Source: Promethearchaeota archaeon
GTDB taxonomy: Archaea; Asgardarchaeota; Lokiarchaeia; Sigynarchaeales; SOKP01
Length of the DNA stretch: 7,783 bases
Reading direction: 5' to 3'
Assembly: GCA_014729315.1 (NCBI GenBank)
Contig: WJKD01000840.1
Span: forward strand, 1-7,783
Shown: piece by piece, positions 1-6,541 of the stretch
Layout: each line of letters opens with the position of its first letter
Position numbering within the stretch: position 1 is the first letter of the stretch
The notes under the pieces: model-generated
Told to the model about the DNA's origin: nothing
Database searches by the model: none
The model's input: only the letters and a program-made list of their open reading frames with translations
Position numbers and translations under genes: made by a program

Positions 1-126
1 GGTTCATATCAGATATATGATATAAGATAGAAATTAACGTTTCATATAATCTAAAATGATCAAGTATTTTTATAATAATAAATATCAATTATTCAAAGAT
101 GACTTAAATGTCTGAAAATAAAACCA
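1..126. other. gene-free AT-rich left edge
   Basis: I see no credible reading frame on either strand. The stretch is very AT-rich and contains TATA-like sequence around 66-78 (TTTTATAATAATAAATA). A plus-strand start driven by it would fall near base 100, well before the structured island at 127-249, so the two do not obviously belong together. Bases 115-123 read TTTTATTTT on the minus strand and probably serve as the 3' end signal of the RNA candidate to the right. Confidence 0.4.
115..123 (-). terminator. T-rich 3' end signal after the candidate RNA
   Basis: The minus strand reads TTTTATTTT directly after the closing stem of the 127-249 element. Archaeal RNA polymerase commonly terminates at T-rich tracts. 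Such tracts are frequent in AT-rich DNA, so this supports rather than proves the assignment. Confidence 0.3.
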
Positions 127-249
127 TGACTCCTGCCGCACCCTGGATTTTTGTCTTTTGGTTAGCGTATCAATCGGATACGCTCTGATTTTGCCCTCCT
201 CCCCCTATTTTGATTTTGACCTTGTATTGAGGTCGCGTGGCAGGAGTCA
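127..249 (-). ncRNA. candidate structured non-coding RNA (novel, unassigned)
   Basis: A conspicuous GC-rich island in AT-rich surroundings. Its ends form a perfect 10-bp inverted repeat, GACTCCTGCC (128-137) with GGCAGGAGTC (239-248). The pairing extends by T127-A249, a G-U wobble at 138/238, 139/237 and 141/235. Inside are an 8-bp hairpin (164-171 with 177-184, loop AATCG) and a 5-6 bp hairpin (218-222 with 230-234). Between them lies an unpaired tract that is purine-rich on the minus strand (GGGGGAGGAGGG, about 194-205). TGATTTTG occurs twice (186-193, 211-218). I favour the minus strand because a TATA-like box at 275-282 sits about 27-30 bases from base 249, and TTTTATTTT follows at 123-115. 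It matches no RNase P, SRP, 5S, tRNA or riboswitch motif I can recall. A MITE-like element with terminal inverted repeats is the main alternative, but I see no target-site duplication. Confidence 0.45.
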
Positions 250-274
250 CCCTTTCTATTAATGACAATTAGAA

Positions 275-282
275 TTTATAAT
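275..282 (-). promoter_or_regulatory. TATA-like box for the candidate RNA
   Basis: On the minus strand this reads ATTATAAA. The archaeal TATA box is normally centred about 26-27 bases before the start site, which would put initiation near 251, at the outer edge of the inverted repeat that closes the 127-249 element. Assigned from sequence and spacing only. Confidence 0.35.
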
Positions 283-298
283 CTTATCCTTTACCGAT

Positions 299-312
299 AT
301 CTCATTTGAGAT
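299..312. repeat. 14-bp palindrome just past the exchanger stop codon
   Basis: ATCTCATTTGAGAT is self-complementary apart from its two central bases (6 bp around TT). It begins 15 bp downstream of the exchanger stop codon on the minus strand. It could be a 3' UTR hairpin or a dimeric-regulator site. No T-run follows it on the minus strand, so it does not look like a bacterial-type terminator. Confidence 0.35.
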
Positions 313-327
313 GATTTAACAAAATGT

Positions 328-1296
328 TTAGAAAATATTTATTACTTGGTAAAAAATTACAAAATAAGACATGAAGTATAAAGATATAAATAAAATACCC
401 GCTTTCCGGTCTATTTTCCCTCTCGCTGCGATTACAACAATTACAATTAAAGAAGCAAATAGAGTATATAAAATTGTAGGAATGGCCACCTCAGCTGACA
501 CTTCTTGAGGAAAAAGGAGCTGACCTATTGCAATTGAGATGGTTGAATCAACAATACAACTTCCAAGAACATCCCCAATTGCTAAATCGTATTCTTTTTG
601 TTTTATCGCATTGATTTCAACAGCCAATTCCGGTAAAGAAGTAGCGACTCCCAAAATAAAGAAACTTAAGATAAATTCGTGAATTTTTAATATCTCAGAT
701 AATAAAATAATTGAGTTAATAATCATAAAAGCGCTAAGAGTGACTCCTAGAAATCCTATTATCGCCATTCCTAGATGATATTTCTTACTTTTGAGGTTTT
801 CGGTAATTTCCATAAACTTCACTCTTTCCAAAACGCTTTCCTTTGTAACTTGATATATCAGAATTGTATATAGAAAGAAACACGCGATCATAAAAAGAGC
901 ATCTAATCTAGTAAAATAACCCTTTTCAACAACCGTAAATATTAATATCAATGATAAAATCTCACAAGCTCCAATTATAATGAATTCGCGCTTTCGGATA
1001 TAAAACATACCACAGAAAAGAGGCAATAATCCAAAAACTAAAGTTAATTGAGCTAAATCGGACCCAACCGAATCTCCGACATCAATATCACCATGACCCA
1101 TTGCGCACGAAACGATTGAATTGACAATTTCTGATATATCTGTACCTATAGATACTAAGGTTACTCCTATGATTAAATTCGAAACACCTAGAGCAGACGC
1201 AAGTTTTGCCGAATTTGTAACGGCTAAATCGCTAGCAAAAAATAGCAAAATAACGCCCGGTAAGAACAAAATTAAAACCATTAAAAGAGATATCAT
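328..1296 (-). CDS. Na+/Ca2+ exchanger-like antiporter (CaCA superfamily)
   Basis: A 322-residue integral membrane protein that should exchange Ca2+ or a related cation against Na+ or H+. The sequence supports about ten hydrophobic segments in two inverted halves, split by a charged loop near residues 150-173, as in archaeal NCX proteins of about 300 residues. The alpha-1 repeat is GTDISE (51-56) followed by GDSVGSDLAQ (74-83). The alpha-2 repeat is ATSLPEL (218-224) followed by GDVLGSCIVD (241-250). Relative to the Methanocaldococcus NCX, E56, E223, S79, S246 and D250 are kept. The residue equal to S51 is D53, the one equal to N81 is Q83, and the usual GN of both repeats is GD. Ion preference is therefore uncertain. 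The ATG at 1296 fits a TATA-like box at 1324-1332 and a very short leader; Met6 is the only other nearby start. It appears to be transcribed alone. Confidence 0.9.
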   Translation of the reverse strand: MISLLMVLILFLPGVILLFFASDLAVTNSAKLASALGVSNLIIGVTLVSIGTDISEIVNSIVSCAMGHGDIDVGDSVGSDLAQLTLVFGLLPLFCGMFYIRKREFIIIGACEILSLILIFTVVEKGYFTRLDALFMIACFFLYTILIYQVTKESVLERVKFMEITENLKSKKYHLGMAIIGFLGVTLSAFMIINSIILLSEILKIHEFILSFFILGVATSLPELAVEINAIKQKEYDLAIGDVLGSCIVDSTISIAIGQLLFPQEVSAEVAIPTILYTLFASLIVIVVIAARGKIDRKAGILFISLYFMSYFVIFYQVINIF

Positions 1297-1323
1297 CTAT
1301 TTTTTTTTCCCTCTATTTAGTAA

Positions 1324-1332
1324 AAATATATT
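1324..1332 (-). promoter_or_regulatory. TATA-like box of the exchanger gene
   Basis: The minus strand reads AATATATTT here. At the usual 26-27 bp spacing, transcription would begin near 1301, only a few bases before the ATG at 1296, so the mRNA would be nearly leaderless. The GAGGG around 1310 would then lie upstream of the start site and could not serve as a ribosome binding site. Confidence 0.4.
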
Positions 1333-1479
1333 GACGATTGAGAAATCCAACTGAAATTAGAAATTACACTCAACAATTATGTAAAATCAGAAATCGCTAC
1401 AATCATTATTTGAGATAGGTTTCTATTTAAACTTTTCAATAATTTAGAAAATCGAAAAGAAGAGATCTCTAATTTTTTG

Positions 1480-1541
1480 TTTGGATCTTATGTATGTTTG
1501 AAAATTATCACTCCTTTTGATAAAAGTTCGAAAGATCCAAA
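1480..1541. repeat. long imperfect hairpin (inverted repeat) in the exchanger/Tes spacer
   Basis: The outer arms TTTGGATCTT (1480-1489) and AAGATCCAAA (1532-1541) are perfect complements. Inside, 1498-1502 can pair with 1527-1531 (one G-U), and TTATCA (1505-1510) pairs perfectly with TGATAA (1518-1523). This leaves a seven-base loop CTCCTTT. The loop reads AAAGGAG on the minus strand, like a Shine-Dalgarno sequence, and CTCCT on the plus strand, like the anti-SD end of 16S rRNA. It could be a small RNA, a regulatory leader or a cruciform protein site. The strand and function are not resolved. Confidence 0.45.
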
Positions 1542-1660
1542 TATAGAAAGCGTTTAGTTGTGAATATTTTTGAATAACCATACAAAAACAATAATACAAT
1601 TACAATTATCTATGGTTTGATTTTTTTTTTATTTGATTTTGTTTTATTCGATCAAATAAG

Positions 1661-1669
1661 TATTTTAAT
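1661..1669 (+). promoter_or_regulatory. TATA-like box of the Tes gene
   Basis: TATTTTAAT is centred about 29 bases before the ATG at 1694, the spacing expected for a leaderless archaeal transcript beginning at or next to that ATG. There is no purine-rich ribosome binding site between them. This favours ATG 1694 over the in-frame TTG at 1685. Confidence 0.4.
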
Positions 1670-1693
1670 AAAAAAAAGATCAAGTTGAATTAT

Positions 1694-3394
1694 ATGAACG
1701 AAGAAGTAATTAGAGAAACGATGTCCCTCTGTCCTGAATGTTTGAAACAGATTCCGGCGCAATTCTATGTCGACCCCCAAACAAATTGGGTGATGCTTAG
1801 AAAAACATGTGAAGAACATGGAGAATTTAAAGACAAAATCTCAATCGATGCAGATGAATATAAATGGCAGATGAAATTCACTAACGATATCGGATCGACA
1901 GACGAAAAGATTTCCACAAAACCAGTTGAAGTGTCCTCGGGAATCAGAAAAGCGAAGAATGGATGTCCTTATGACTGTGGAATATGCGAAAATCACAAAA
2001 GTGCTCCTTGTATCTGTTTAATCGATGTCACTAATCGGTGTAATCTGGCATGTCCAATCTGCTTCGCGAACGCAAGTGCTAAAGGGTACGTGGTAGAACC
2101 AACTTTCGACGAAATCGTGTATATTATGAAACATTTTCGCTCAATGAAACCTACGCCCGCAGTATTGCTCCAATTCGCTGGAGGAGAACCTACTTTAAGG
2201 GACGATCTACCGGAAATTACTAAAATAGGAAAAGAATTAGGATTTTTAGATATCATGGTTTCTACTAATGGTATTCGAATTGCAAAATCCATTGAATATC
2301 TCCAAGCGCTTAAAGACGCAGGATTAGATACCGTATATTTACAATTTGACGCTACTGACGCTCCTGAAATTTGGAAAAAAGTGAGAGGTGTAAATCTCTG
2401 GCCAATCAAACAAAAAGCTGTCGAAAATGTTAGGAAAGTTGGCGATATTACCTTAATGCTCGTTCCAGTGATCGCAAAAGGAGTAAACGACTCTCAAGTA
2501 GGACCCATCATGGAGTTTGCGAAGGCAAACAAAGATGTATGCGGTGGTATCGTATTCCAACCCGTTTCATTGTGCGGTAGAATTAGTTTTGAAGAATTAA
2601 TGGATCTCAGATATACTACCTCAGATCTTAAACGAGACATTAATAAAGCAACAAATAATGTTATTCAAAAATTTTATCCCTTAGCAACATCTTCTAAATT
2701 TACAAAATTATTAGCGTGGTTTGACGCCGCACCGCACTGGGCTGCAACAAGTCACCACGATTGTGGATTCGCAACTATCGGTATTGTCAATAAGAATAGT
2801 GAATGGGAACCAATTGAAAATTATATCGACGTAGAAGGATTGCTTAAATGGTCGAACAAAGTATACGACATGATTCAATCTAGAACCGTACCAAAACCAA
2901 CTAGTATATTAGGTAATTTTAATCTTTCAGATTATGGTGCGGTAGCAGAAACTGTTGGTAAGTTCATCGACGATATGACTAATTTAGGTTACAGACAGAT
3001 GATGAAAGCGTATTATTTTGCCGGACTCATAAAACACGTAAAAGTTAAAAAAGTCTTAGAAAGTACTGTAATTGAGTCCTTAGCAAAACTAGTGGCCGCG
3101 CCAAACATGAGAACCTCTGGTAATTTTCTCCTCTCAGGGAATATGTTAATTAGCGCCATGCACTTCCAAGACGCCTACAACTTCGATTTAAATCGAGTTA
3201 AATCGTGTCTGGTTCATTACGGTATTATTGATCCCGCCGATCCAAAGAGGGTCTTAGAAGTACCGTTCTGTGCGATGAATACTGTCCATCGCGAGAGATT
3301 AGAGCTCGCTCATGCTCTAAAGGACGAGAAAACTGAAAAACCCGAAGTTATAACGGAAAGAGTATCTAAATACATAGAGTCTATTGAAAAGTAA
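1694..3394 (+). CDS. tes: tetraether lipid synthase, radical SAM (Tes/MJ0619 family)
   Basis: Tes uses S-adenosylmethionine radicals to join the methyl ends of two archaeol phytanyl chains, making membrane-spanning tetraether (GDGT-type) lipids. The protein shows the MJ0619-type layout (residues numbered from the in-frame TTG at 1685, so subtract 3 for ATG 1694). First is a metal-ribbon-like CPEC (16-19) with C42. Then come two CX3CX2C motifs: CPYDCGIC (94-101) and the radical SAM motif CNLACPIC (119-126). A GGEP motif (166-169) for SAM binding follows. Later cysteines at 286, 297, 360, 508 and 529 include the PFCAMN segment near the C-terminus, a plausible auxiliary Fe-S region. With no SD site and a TATA-like box 29 bp upstream, ATG 1694 (566 residues) is preferred. 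It is a single-gene unit. A paralogue acting on another substrate is possible; MJ0619 was once proposed as a methanopterin methylase. Confidence 0.87.
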   Translation: MNEEVIRETMSLCPECLKQIPAQFYVDPQTNWVMLRKTCEEHGEFKDKISIDADEYKWQMKFTNDIGSTDEKISTKPVEVSSGIRKAKNGCPYDCGICENHKSAPCICLIDVTNRCNLACPICFANASAKGYVVEPTFDEIVYIMKHFRSMKPTPAVLLQFAGGEPTLRDDLPEITKIGKELGFLDIMVSTNGIRIAKSIEYLQALKDAGLDTVYLQFDATDAPEIWKKVRGVNLWPIKQKAVENVRKVGDITLMLVPVIAKGVNDSQVGPIMEFAKANKDVCGGIVFQPVSLCGRISFEELMDLRYTTSDLKRDINKATNNVIQKFYPLATSSKFTKLLAWFDAAPHWAATSHHDCGFATIGIVNKNSEWEPIENYIDVEGLLKWSNKVYDMIQSRTVPKPTSILGNFNLSDYGAVAETVGKFIDDMTNLGYRQMMKAYYFAGLIKHVKVKKVLESTVIESLAKLVAAPNMRTSGNFLLSGNMLISAMHFQDAYNFDLNRVKSCLVHYGIIDPADPKRVLEVPFCAMNTVHRERLELAHALKDEKTEKPEVITERVSKYIESIEK

Positions 3395-3396
3395 AA

Positions 3397-3424
3397 TTTT
3401 ACAATCTTTTTCTTTAATTTTTTA
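3397..3424 (+). terminator. T-rich terminator of the Tes gene
   Basis: The stretch begins two bases after the stop codon and contains several T-runs (TTTT, CTTTTTC, TTTAATTTTTT). Successive T-tracts are typical archaeal termination signals, and a convergent gene follows, so termination here makes sense. A weak 5-bp hairpin (3431-3435 with 3443-3447) lies just beyond. Confidence 0.45.
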
Positions 3425-3469
3425 TCTCATTGTCTCATTTTTAGACAGATCTCACTATAGTAATTCAAG

Positions 3470-3478
3470 AAAAAAAAA
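3470..3478 (-). terminator. T9 terminator of the MoxR/TraB-like operon
   Basis: An uninterrupted run of nine A on the plus strand, read as T9 on the minus strand, lies about 60 bp downstream of the 664-residue gene in the convergent spacer. This is a plausible archaeal poly-T terminator. Confidence 0.4.
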
Positions 3479-3537
3479 CAAATTGGAATTCTTTAATTTC
3501 AAACAAAATTAGTTTTAATTCAATATCTTCGGAGATC

Positions 3538-5532
3538 TTATTCTAAAAAAATATAGTTATGAGCTATCCGTCTTTTATCCTTTCCGGCTAAAATGTGTAA
3601 ATGCTTTATAGTTTTAATGGAATCTTTACTAAAATTATTGATTGGAATATATATGATTTCTCTATTTTTAAGGCCTGCTAAAAATGAGAAATATTTGCGA
3701 GGTTGTTTTTTCGCAACATAGACGATATAATGTTCCTTTGAAAATAATATTCCCGCTTTTAAAAGGCGCTCAGCTTTATTATTCGTATCTTGAAATTCTC
3801 CCCTCATCATATATCCGAAAACATCTCTTATCCCTTGAGGAGGAAAAATAGAGAGAAGGCCCCCAATTTCGACGTGTGATATTCCTGGACCGATTAAATA
3901 TTCTCCTGGATTTGTGGAGTAGAAAACTAGATCGCTTTCCTTGTCGTGTTCAGCCCACCAAGTTAATTTATAAGGGTATTTCTCAACCGATCCATCGTCA
4001 ATATCGAAAATAACGATAAGCGTGTCAACTTTACCTTTGATTTGTTGTTCGTTTCTCACGTAAATCTTTTTCTTAAACGCCCAGTTTCGGATAGTTTCTT
4101 TAATTGCTAGACCGTCGAGGAGGCTAGATTTAAACTCTTCTATTTGTACGCGTTTATTTTTTAAGTTTTTGATTGCCTTATGTCGGATATAAGCAAAATA
4201 ATCCTCTTCGATGATATCTTCGGGTGGGTAAGAAACGGTTCTAAACTTCGCATCTTCCCACTCCTCTTTCCAATGGCCCTCGTATTCCTCTTCTGGTCTT
4301 TTTTTTATTGGCAACTCGTCTGATCCACCATATTGGTAAGCATGTCTCCTTCTTAGTTTAATGTACCTTCCGTTTGGGTCATATCCGCCTTCAACACTTA
4401 ATTTCATTGTTTCATATCGTTCGCTAACATCATTGAACGGATATTTTGTCGCCTCGTCATACACTTTCCATGCGTAATCATCGTCTACTACATTTTTTGC
4501 AGAAATTAAAAAATGATTTAGTGAGGGCAAAAGGCGTCCTTCGGTGATGGAAAGATTTCTGCTATATTGGAAGAGCGATTTTAACTTATGAAGATCGACG
4601 AATTCTTTAAATTCCTCTTCGTATTTATATTTCGCGTTGAGGAAGATCTTTCTGATATGCTCCTTTTTGTCGTACGAATCTAAAATTTTAAATAATTTGG
4701 AGGGCGATTCCGCACCAACATTTTCTAAAACCTCTTTGGAATAATTTTCCTTAAATTTAATCCATTTGTATGTGTTAAAGGGTAATTCTCTCAATAAAAA
4801 ACGGGCATCTCTGCTCTCAACATTGTATATCTTTACATATTCATGAGGAACCAGATCTGGCTCTACATCTTCTAGCATTTCTGAATTTTCTAAATAGTAT
4901 TTAATATTATTCCAGTGAGCCAGTCCCGAGACGAACAACACTCTATGATAAGATTGCATTAATTTTTTCAAGTGCTTTGCCATGTATTTTTCTCTTAATA
5001 AATCTTTTACAAGATAATCGCCATTCTGAACCTCATCAGGCTCGTTGCTTAATAAATCATTTAATTTCACATTATCTCGCAAGGATATTTCACCATTTCT
5101 ATAGACCTTATTAATATAATCCGAAACTTTATCGTAGAAGTCAACTAACCCCATTTTTATCATGGAATAATCATCAGGAAGCTTAAAAATAGGTGGCGTG
5201 TAATTTTCAACTGAGAGATCGATGAATTCAACGGGTATATTATAATTTATTCCAATTCTAATTGCCTCAATTATAGAATCTCCTGGATCGATGGGAATAA
5301 AATTTAGGGTTTTAGGATCTAAACTATCTGCGTAAGCGATTAGGGACAAAAAAGGAAGCCTTTCGATCCCCTCCATGACCTCTTCTCTGATATTGTCAGG
5401 GAGCTCTACGGCAATAATATCAGGATAAACCTTAAAAAAAGATTTTCTTACTAATTTTGCAAATTCAATCCTTGAATGAAAAGTTGGGATCACGTAAATA
5501 TTTTGATACTTAATATACGGCAAATGCTTCAT
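3538..5532 (-). CDS. TraB/TIKI-like N-terminal domain fused to a large unknown C-terminal region
   Basis: A 664-residue cytosolic-looking protein with no signal peptide or clear membrane segment. Residues 1-215 resemble the TraB/PrgY/TIKI fold: strand plus PTFHS (16-20), then PDIIAVELP (37-45) with E43, LREKYMAKHL (179-188), and VSGLAH (201-206), a GxxH motif ending in H206. H19, E43 and H206 are therefore candidate active-site residues; the first GxxH glycine is replaced by P16. Residues 220-380 look alpha-helical. Residues 380-450 are highly charged and aromatic, and 500-664 form a beta-rich domain (FDIDDGS, then GISHVEIGG) that I do not recognise. I see no VWA MIDAS motif (DxSxS). It lies 42 bp after the MoxR-like gene and is probably co-transcribed with it. 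A weak AGGTT precedes the ATG. A hydrolase or substrate-binding partner of the ATPase is inferred, not shown. Confidence 0.7.
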   Translation of the reverse strand: MKHLPYIKYQNIYVIPTFHSRIEFAKLVRKSFFKVYPDIIAVELPDNIREEVMEGIERLPFLSLIAYADSLDPKTLNFIPIDPGDSIIEAIRIGINYNIPVEFIDLSVENYTPPIFKLPDDYSMIKMGLVDFYDKVSDYINKVYRNGEISLRDNVKLNDLLSNEPDEVQNGDYLVKDLLREKYMAKHLKKLMQSYHRVLFVSGLAHWNNIKYYLENSEMLEDVEPDLVPHEYVKIYNVESRDARFLLRELPFNTYKWIKFKENYSKEVLENVGAESPSKLFKILDSYDKKEHIRKIFLNAKYKYEEEFKEFVDLHKLKSLFQYSRNLSITEGRLLPSLNHFLISAKNVVDDDYAWKVYDEATKYPFNDVSERYETMKLSVEGGYDPNGRYIKLRRRHAYQYGGSDELPIKKRPEEEYEGHWKEEWEDAKFRTVSYPPEDIIEEDYFAYIRHKAIKNLKNKRVQIEEFKSSLLDGLAIKETIRNWAFKKKIYVRNEQQIKGKVDTLIVIFDIDDGSVEKYPYKLTWWAEHDKESDLVFYSTNPGEYLIGPGISHVEIGGLLSIFPPQGIRDVFGYMMRGEFQDTNNKAERLLKAGILFSKEHYIVYVAKKQPRKYFSFLAGLKNREIIYIPINNFSKDSIKTIKHLHILAGKDKRRIAHNYIFLE

Positions 5533-5574
5533 ATTATTCTTGAACCTATTAAGCGCTGAATTTAATAATAGAAC

Positions 5575-6477
5575 TTAGAAAAAATCCTCTGGAATACCTT
5601 TGATGCTTTCTTCTTTTTGCTGCTTTTTTAAAATCTTTTTATATTCCTCACTAGTATAGTTTATCGCATTTCTTTCTAGAATATGGATAATTGATTCCTT
5701 AAATTGTTTTTTATTTAAAGTTGGCTTGTTTCCTCTCAACTTTCGAGATTTAAGATAATATCGAACAATATTTATTCCGTCTCTCACCGTGTAAGGTTCG
5801 TCGTGAAGATGCGCATTTTGTAGGAAATCAACGCAATAATTTAATATATCTTCTGAAGCAAATGGTAAATTGTATTTAAGAATAGCAAGTTCGTCCACTT
5901 TATTAGGAAATTCCACAAAAATCTTAGGATTAAGCCTGCTCTGAATGTATTCTGGAACTTCGAAGGTTGAAGAATCTGAGTTCATCGTAACACATAATCG
6001 AAAGTCTTTGTGAGCGTAAATTCTTATCCCCGCGATTATCGAATCTACATATCTTCTCTTATCCATTAATGGCGCGAGGGACGCCCAAGATTTTTCGGAC
6101 ATTCTGTTCCCTTCGTCCAGTAAGCAAACGCCCCCTTTTATCATCGCTGAAACTAGAGAACTAGCTACATACGCGATTTTTCCTTCTGATGATATAACTG
6201 GACTTATCAATAAATCTTCGGGGCGGGTGTCCATTGTCGCTTGAAATATATAAACATCTTTACCCATTTTTTTTCCCGTCGCATAACCTAAGGTTGTCTT
6301 TCCAACACCAGGTTTTCCAAGAATTCTTGGGTTCAAAGGTAAGTCTTCTTCGTCGACTACTAACCAAGCTGCTTTCAATTGGTTAATAAAACTCTCGTCA
6401 CCAACCCACTCTAAATCTACTTCCGCTGGTTCGGTTAATAACAACTCTACCCCAGAAATAGTAACGATCTCACTCAT
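5575..6477 (-). CDS. MoxR-like AAA+ ATPase
   Basis: A 300-residue AAA+ ATPase of the MoxR/AAA_5 type, a family of ring-forming chaperones that remodel or activate partner proteins, often ones encoded next door. Visible motifs are Walker A GKPGVGKT (54-61), Walker B CLLDE (118-122), sensor 1 TMN (164-166), an SRL arginine-finger position (R181) and a sensor 2 segment YTVRDGINIVRYY with R232. The core is complete and of normal length, with a lysine-rich tail from about 243. It heads a two-gene operon with the TraB-like protein, suggesting that protein is its client or effector. Bacterial MoxR genes usually also have a VWA-domain partner; none is present here. The ATG at 6477 has only a close GAAG. 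An AGGAG lies 17 bases upstream, which is too far for a normal ribosome binding site. Confidence 0.87.
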   Translation of the reverse strand: MSEIVTISGVELLLTEPAEVDLEWVGDESFINQLKAAWLVVDEEDLPLNPRILGKPGVGKTTLGYATGKKMGKDVYIFQATMDTRPEDLLISPVISSEGKIAYVASSLVSAMIKGGVCLLDEGNRMSEKSWASLAPLMDKRRYVDSIIAGIRIYAHKDFRLCVTMNSDSSTFEVPEYIQSRLNPKIFVEFPNKVDELAILKYNLPFASEDILNYCVDFLQNAHLHDEPYTVRDGINIVRYYLKSRKLRGNKPTLNKKQFKESIIHILERNAINYTSEEYKKILKKQQKEESIKGIPEDFF

Positions 6478-6514
6478 CTTCTTCTAAGCTTTTTCTCCTG
6501 AAACATCTAATTAA

Positions 6515-6526
6515 TAATATATATAT
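6515..6526 (-). promoter_or_regulatory. TATA-like box of the MoxR/TraB-like operon
   Basis: An alternating TA stretch (ATATATATA on either strand) lies about 45 bases before the ATG of the AAA+ gene. With usual archaeal spacing, transcription would begin near 6495, giving a leader of about 18 bases that begins with or close to AGGAG. The operon could instead be read from further upstream, through the small frame at 6542-6619. Confidence 0.4.
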
Positions 6527-6541
6527 GTTAAAATTGGATAA

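Larger units (their letters stand above)
1297..1684. other. 388-bp divergent intergenic region, no protein gene
   Basis: This spacer separates the divergently transcribed exchanger and Tes genes. It contains TATA-like elements for both, a perfect palindrome AGAGATCTCT (1461-1470) followed by a T6 run, and a long imperfect hairpin (1480-1541). A palindromic TTTAAA lies inside another TATA-like stretch near 1424-1432. Neither strand holds a convincing small gene: the best frame is 45 codons on the minus strand, of a length expected by chance in such AT-rich sequence. Confidence 0.6.

Noticed and set aside
127..249. Insertion sequence or MITE
   Set aside because: It has terminal inverted repeats, but there is no target-site duplication in the flanks (AAACCA versus CCCTTT) and no second copy in the window. 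Kept only as an alternative to the RNA interpretation.
1121..1354. Plus-strand 77-codon frame
   Set aside because: It is antisense to the start of the exchanger gene, whose motifs are clear, and the peptide resembles no family.
1444..1581. 45-codon minus-strand frame (starts MVIQKYSQLN) across the intergenic hairpin
   Set aside because: A frame of this length is expected by chance in this AT-rich spacer, it has no ribosome binding site, and it overlaps a better supported inverted repeat.
1685..1693. TTG start for the Tes gene
   Set aside because: The in-frame ATG at 1694 is three codons on, better spaced from the TATA-like box, and no SD site favours the TTG.
1993..2409. Minus-strand 138-codon frame
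   Set aside because: It lies wholly inside the Tes gene on the opposite strand, over the radical SAM core; a shadow frame.
4000..4035. HAD-type DxDxT or VWA MIDAS motif in the TraB-like protein (FDIDDGS)
   Set aside because: The spacing and residues fit neither motif, and the supporting downstream motifs of either family are not visible.
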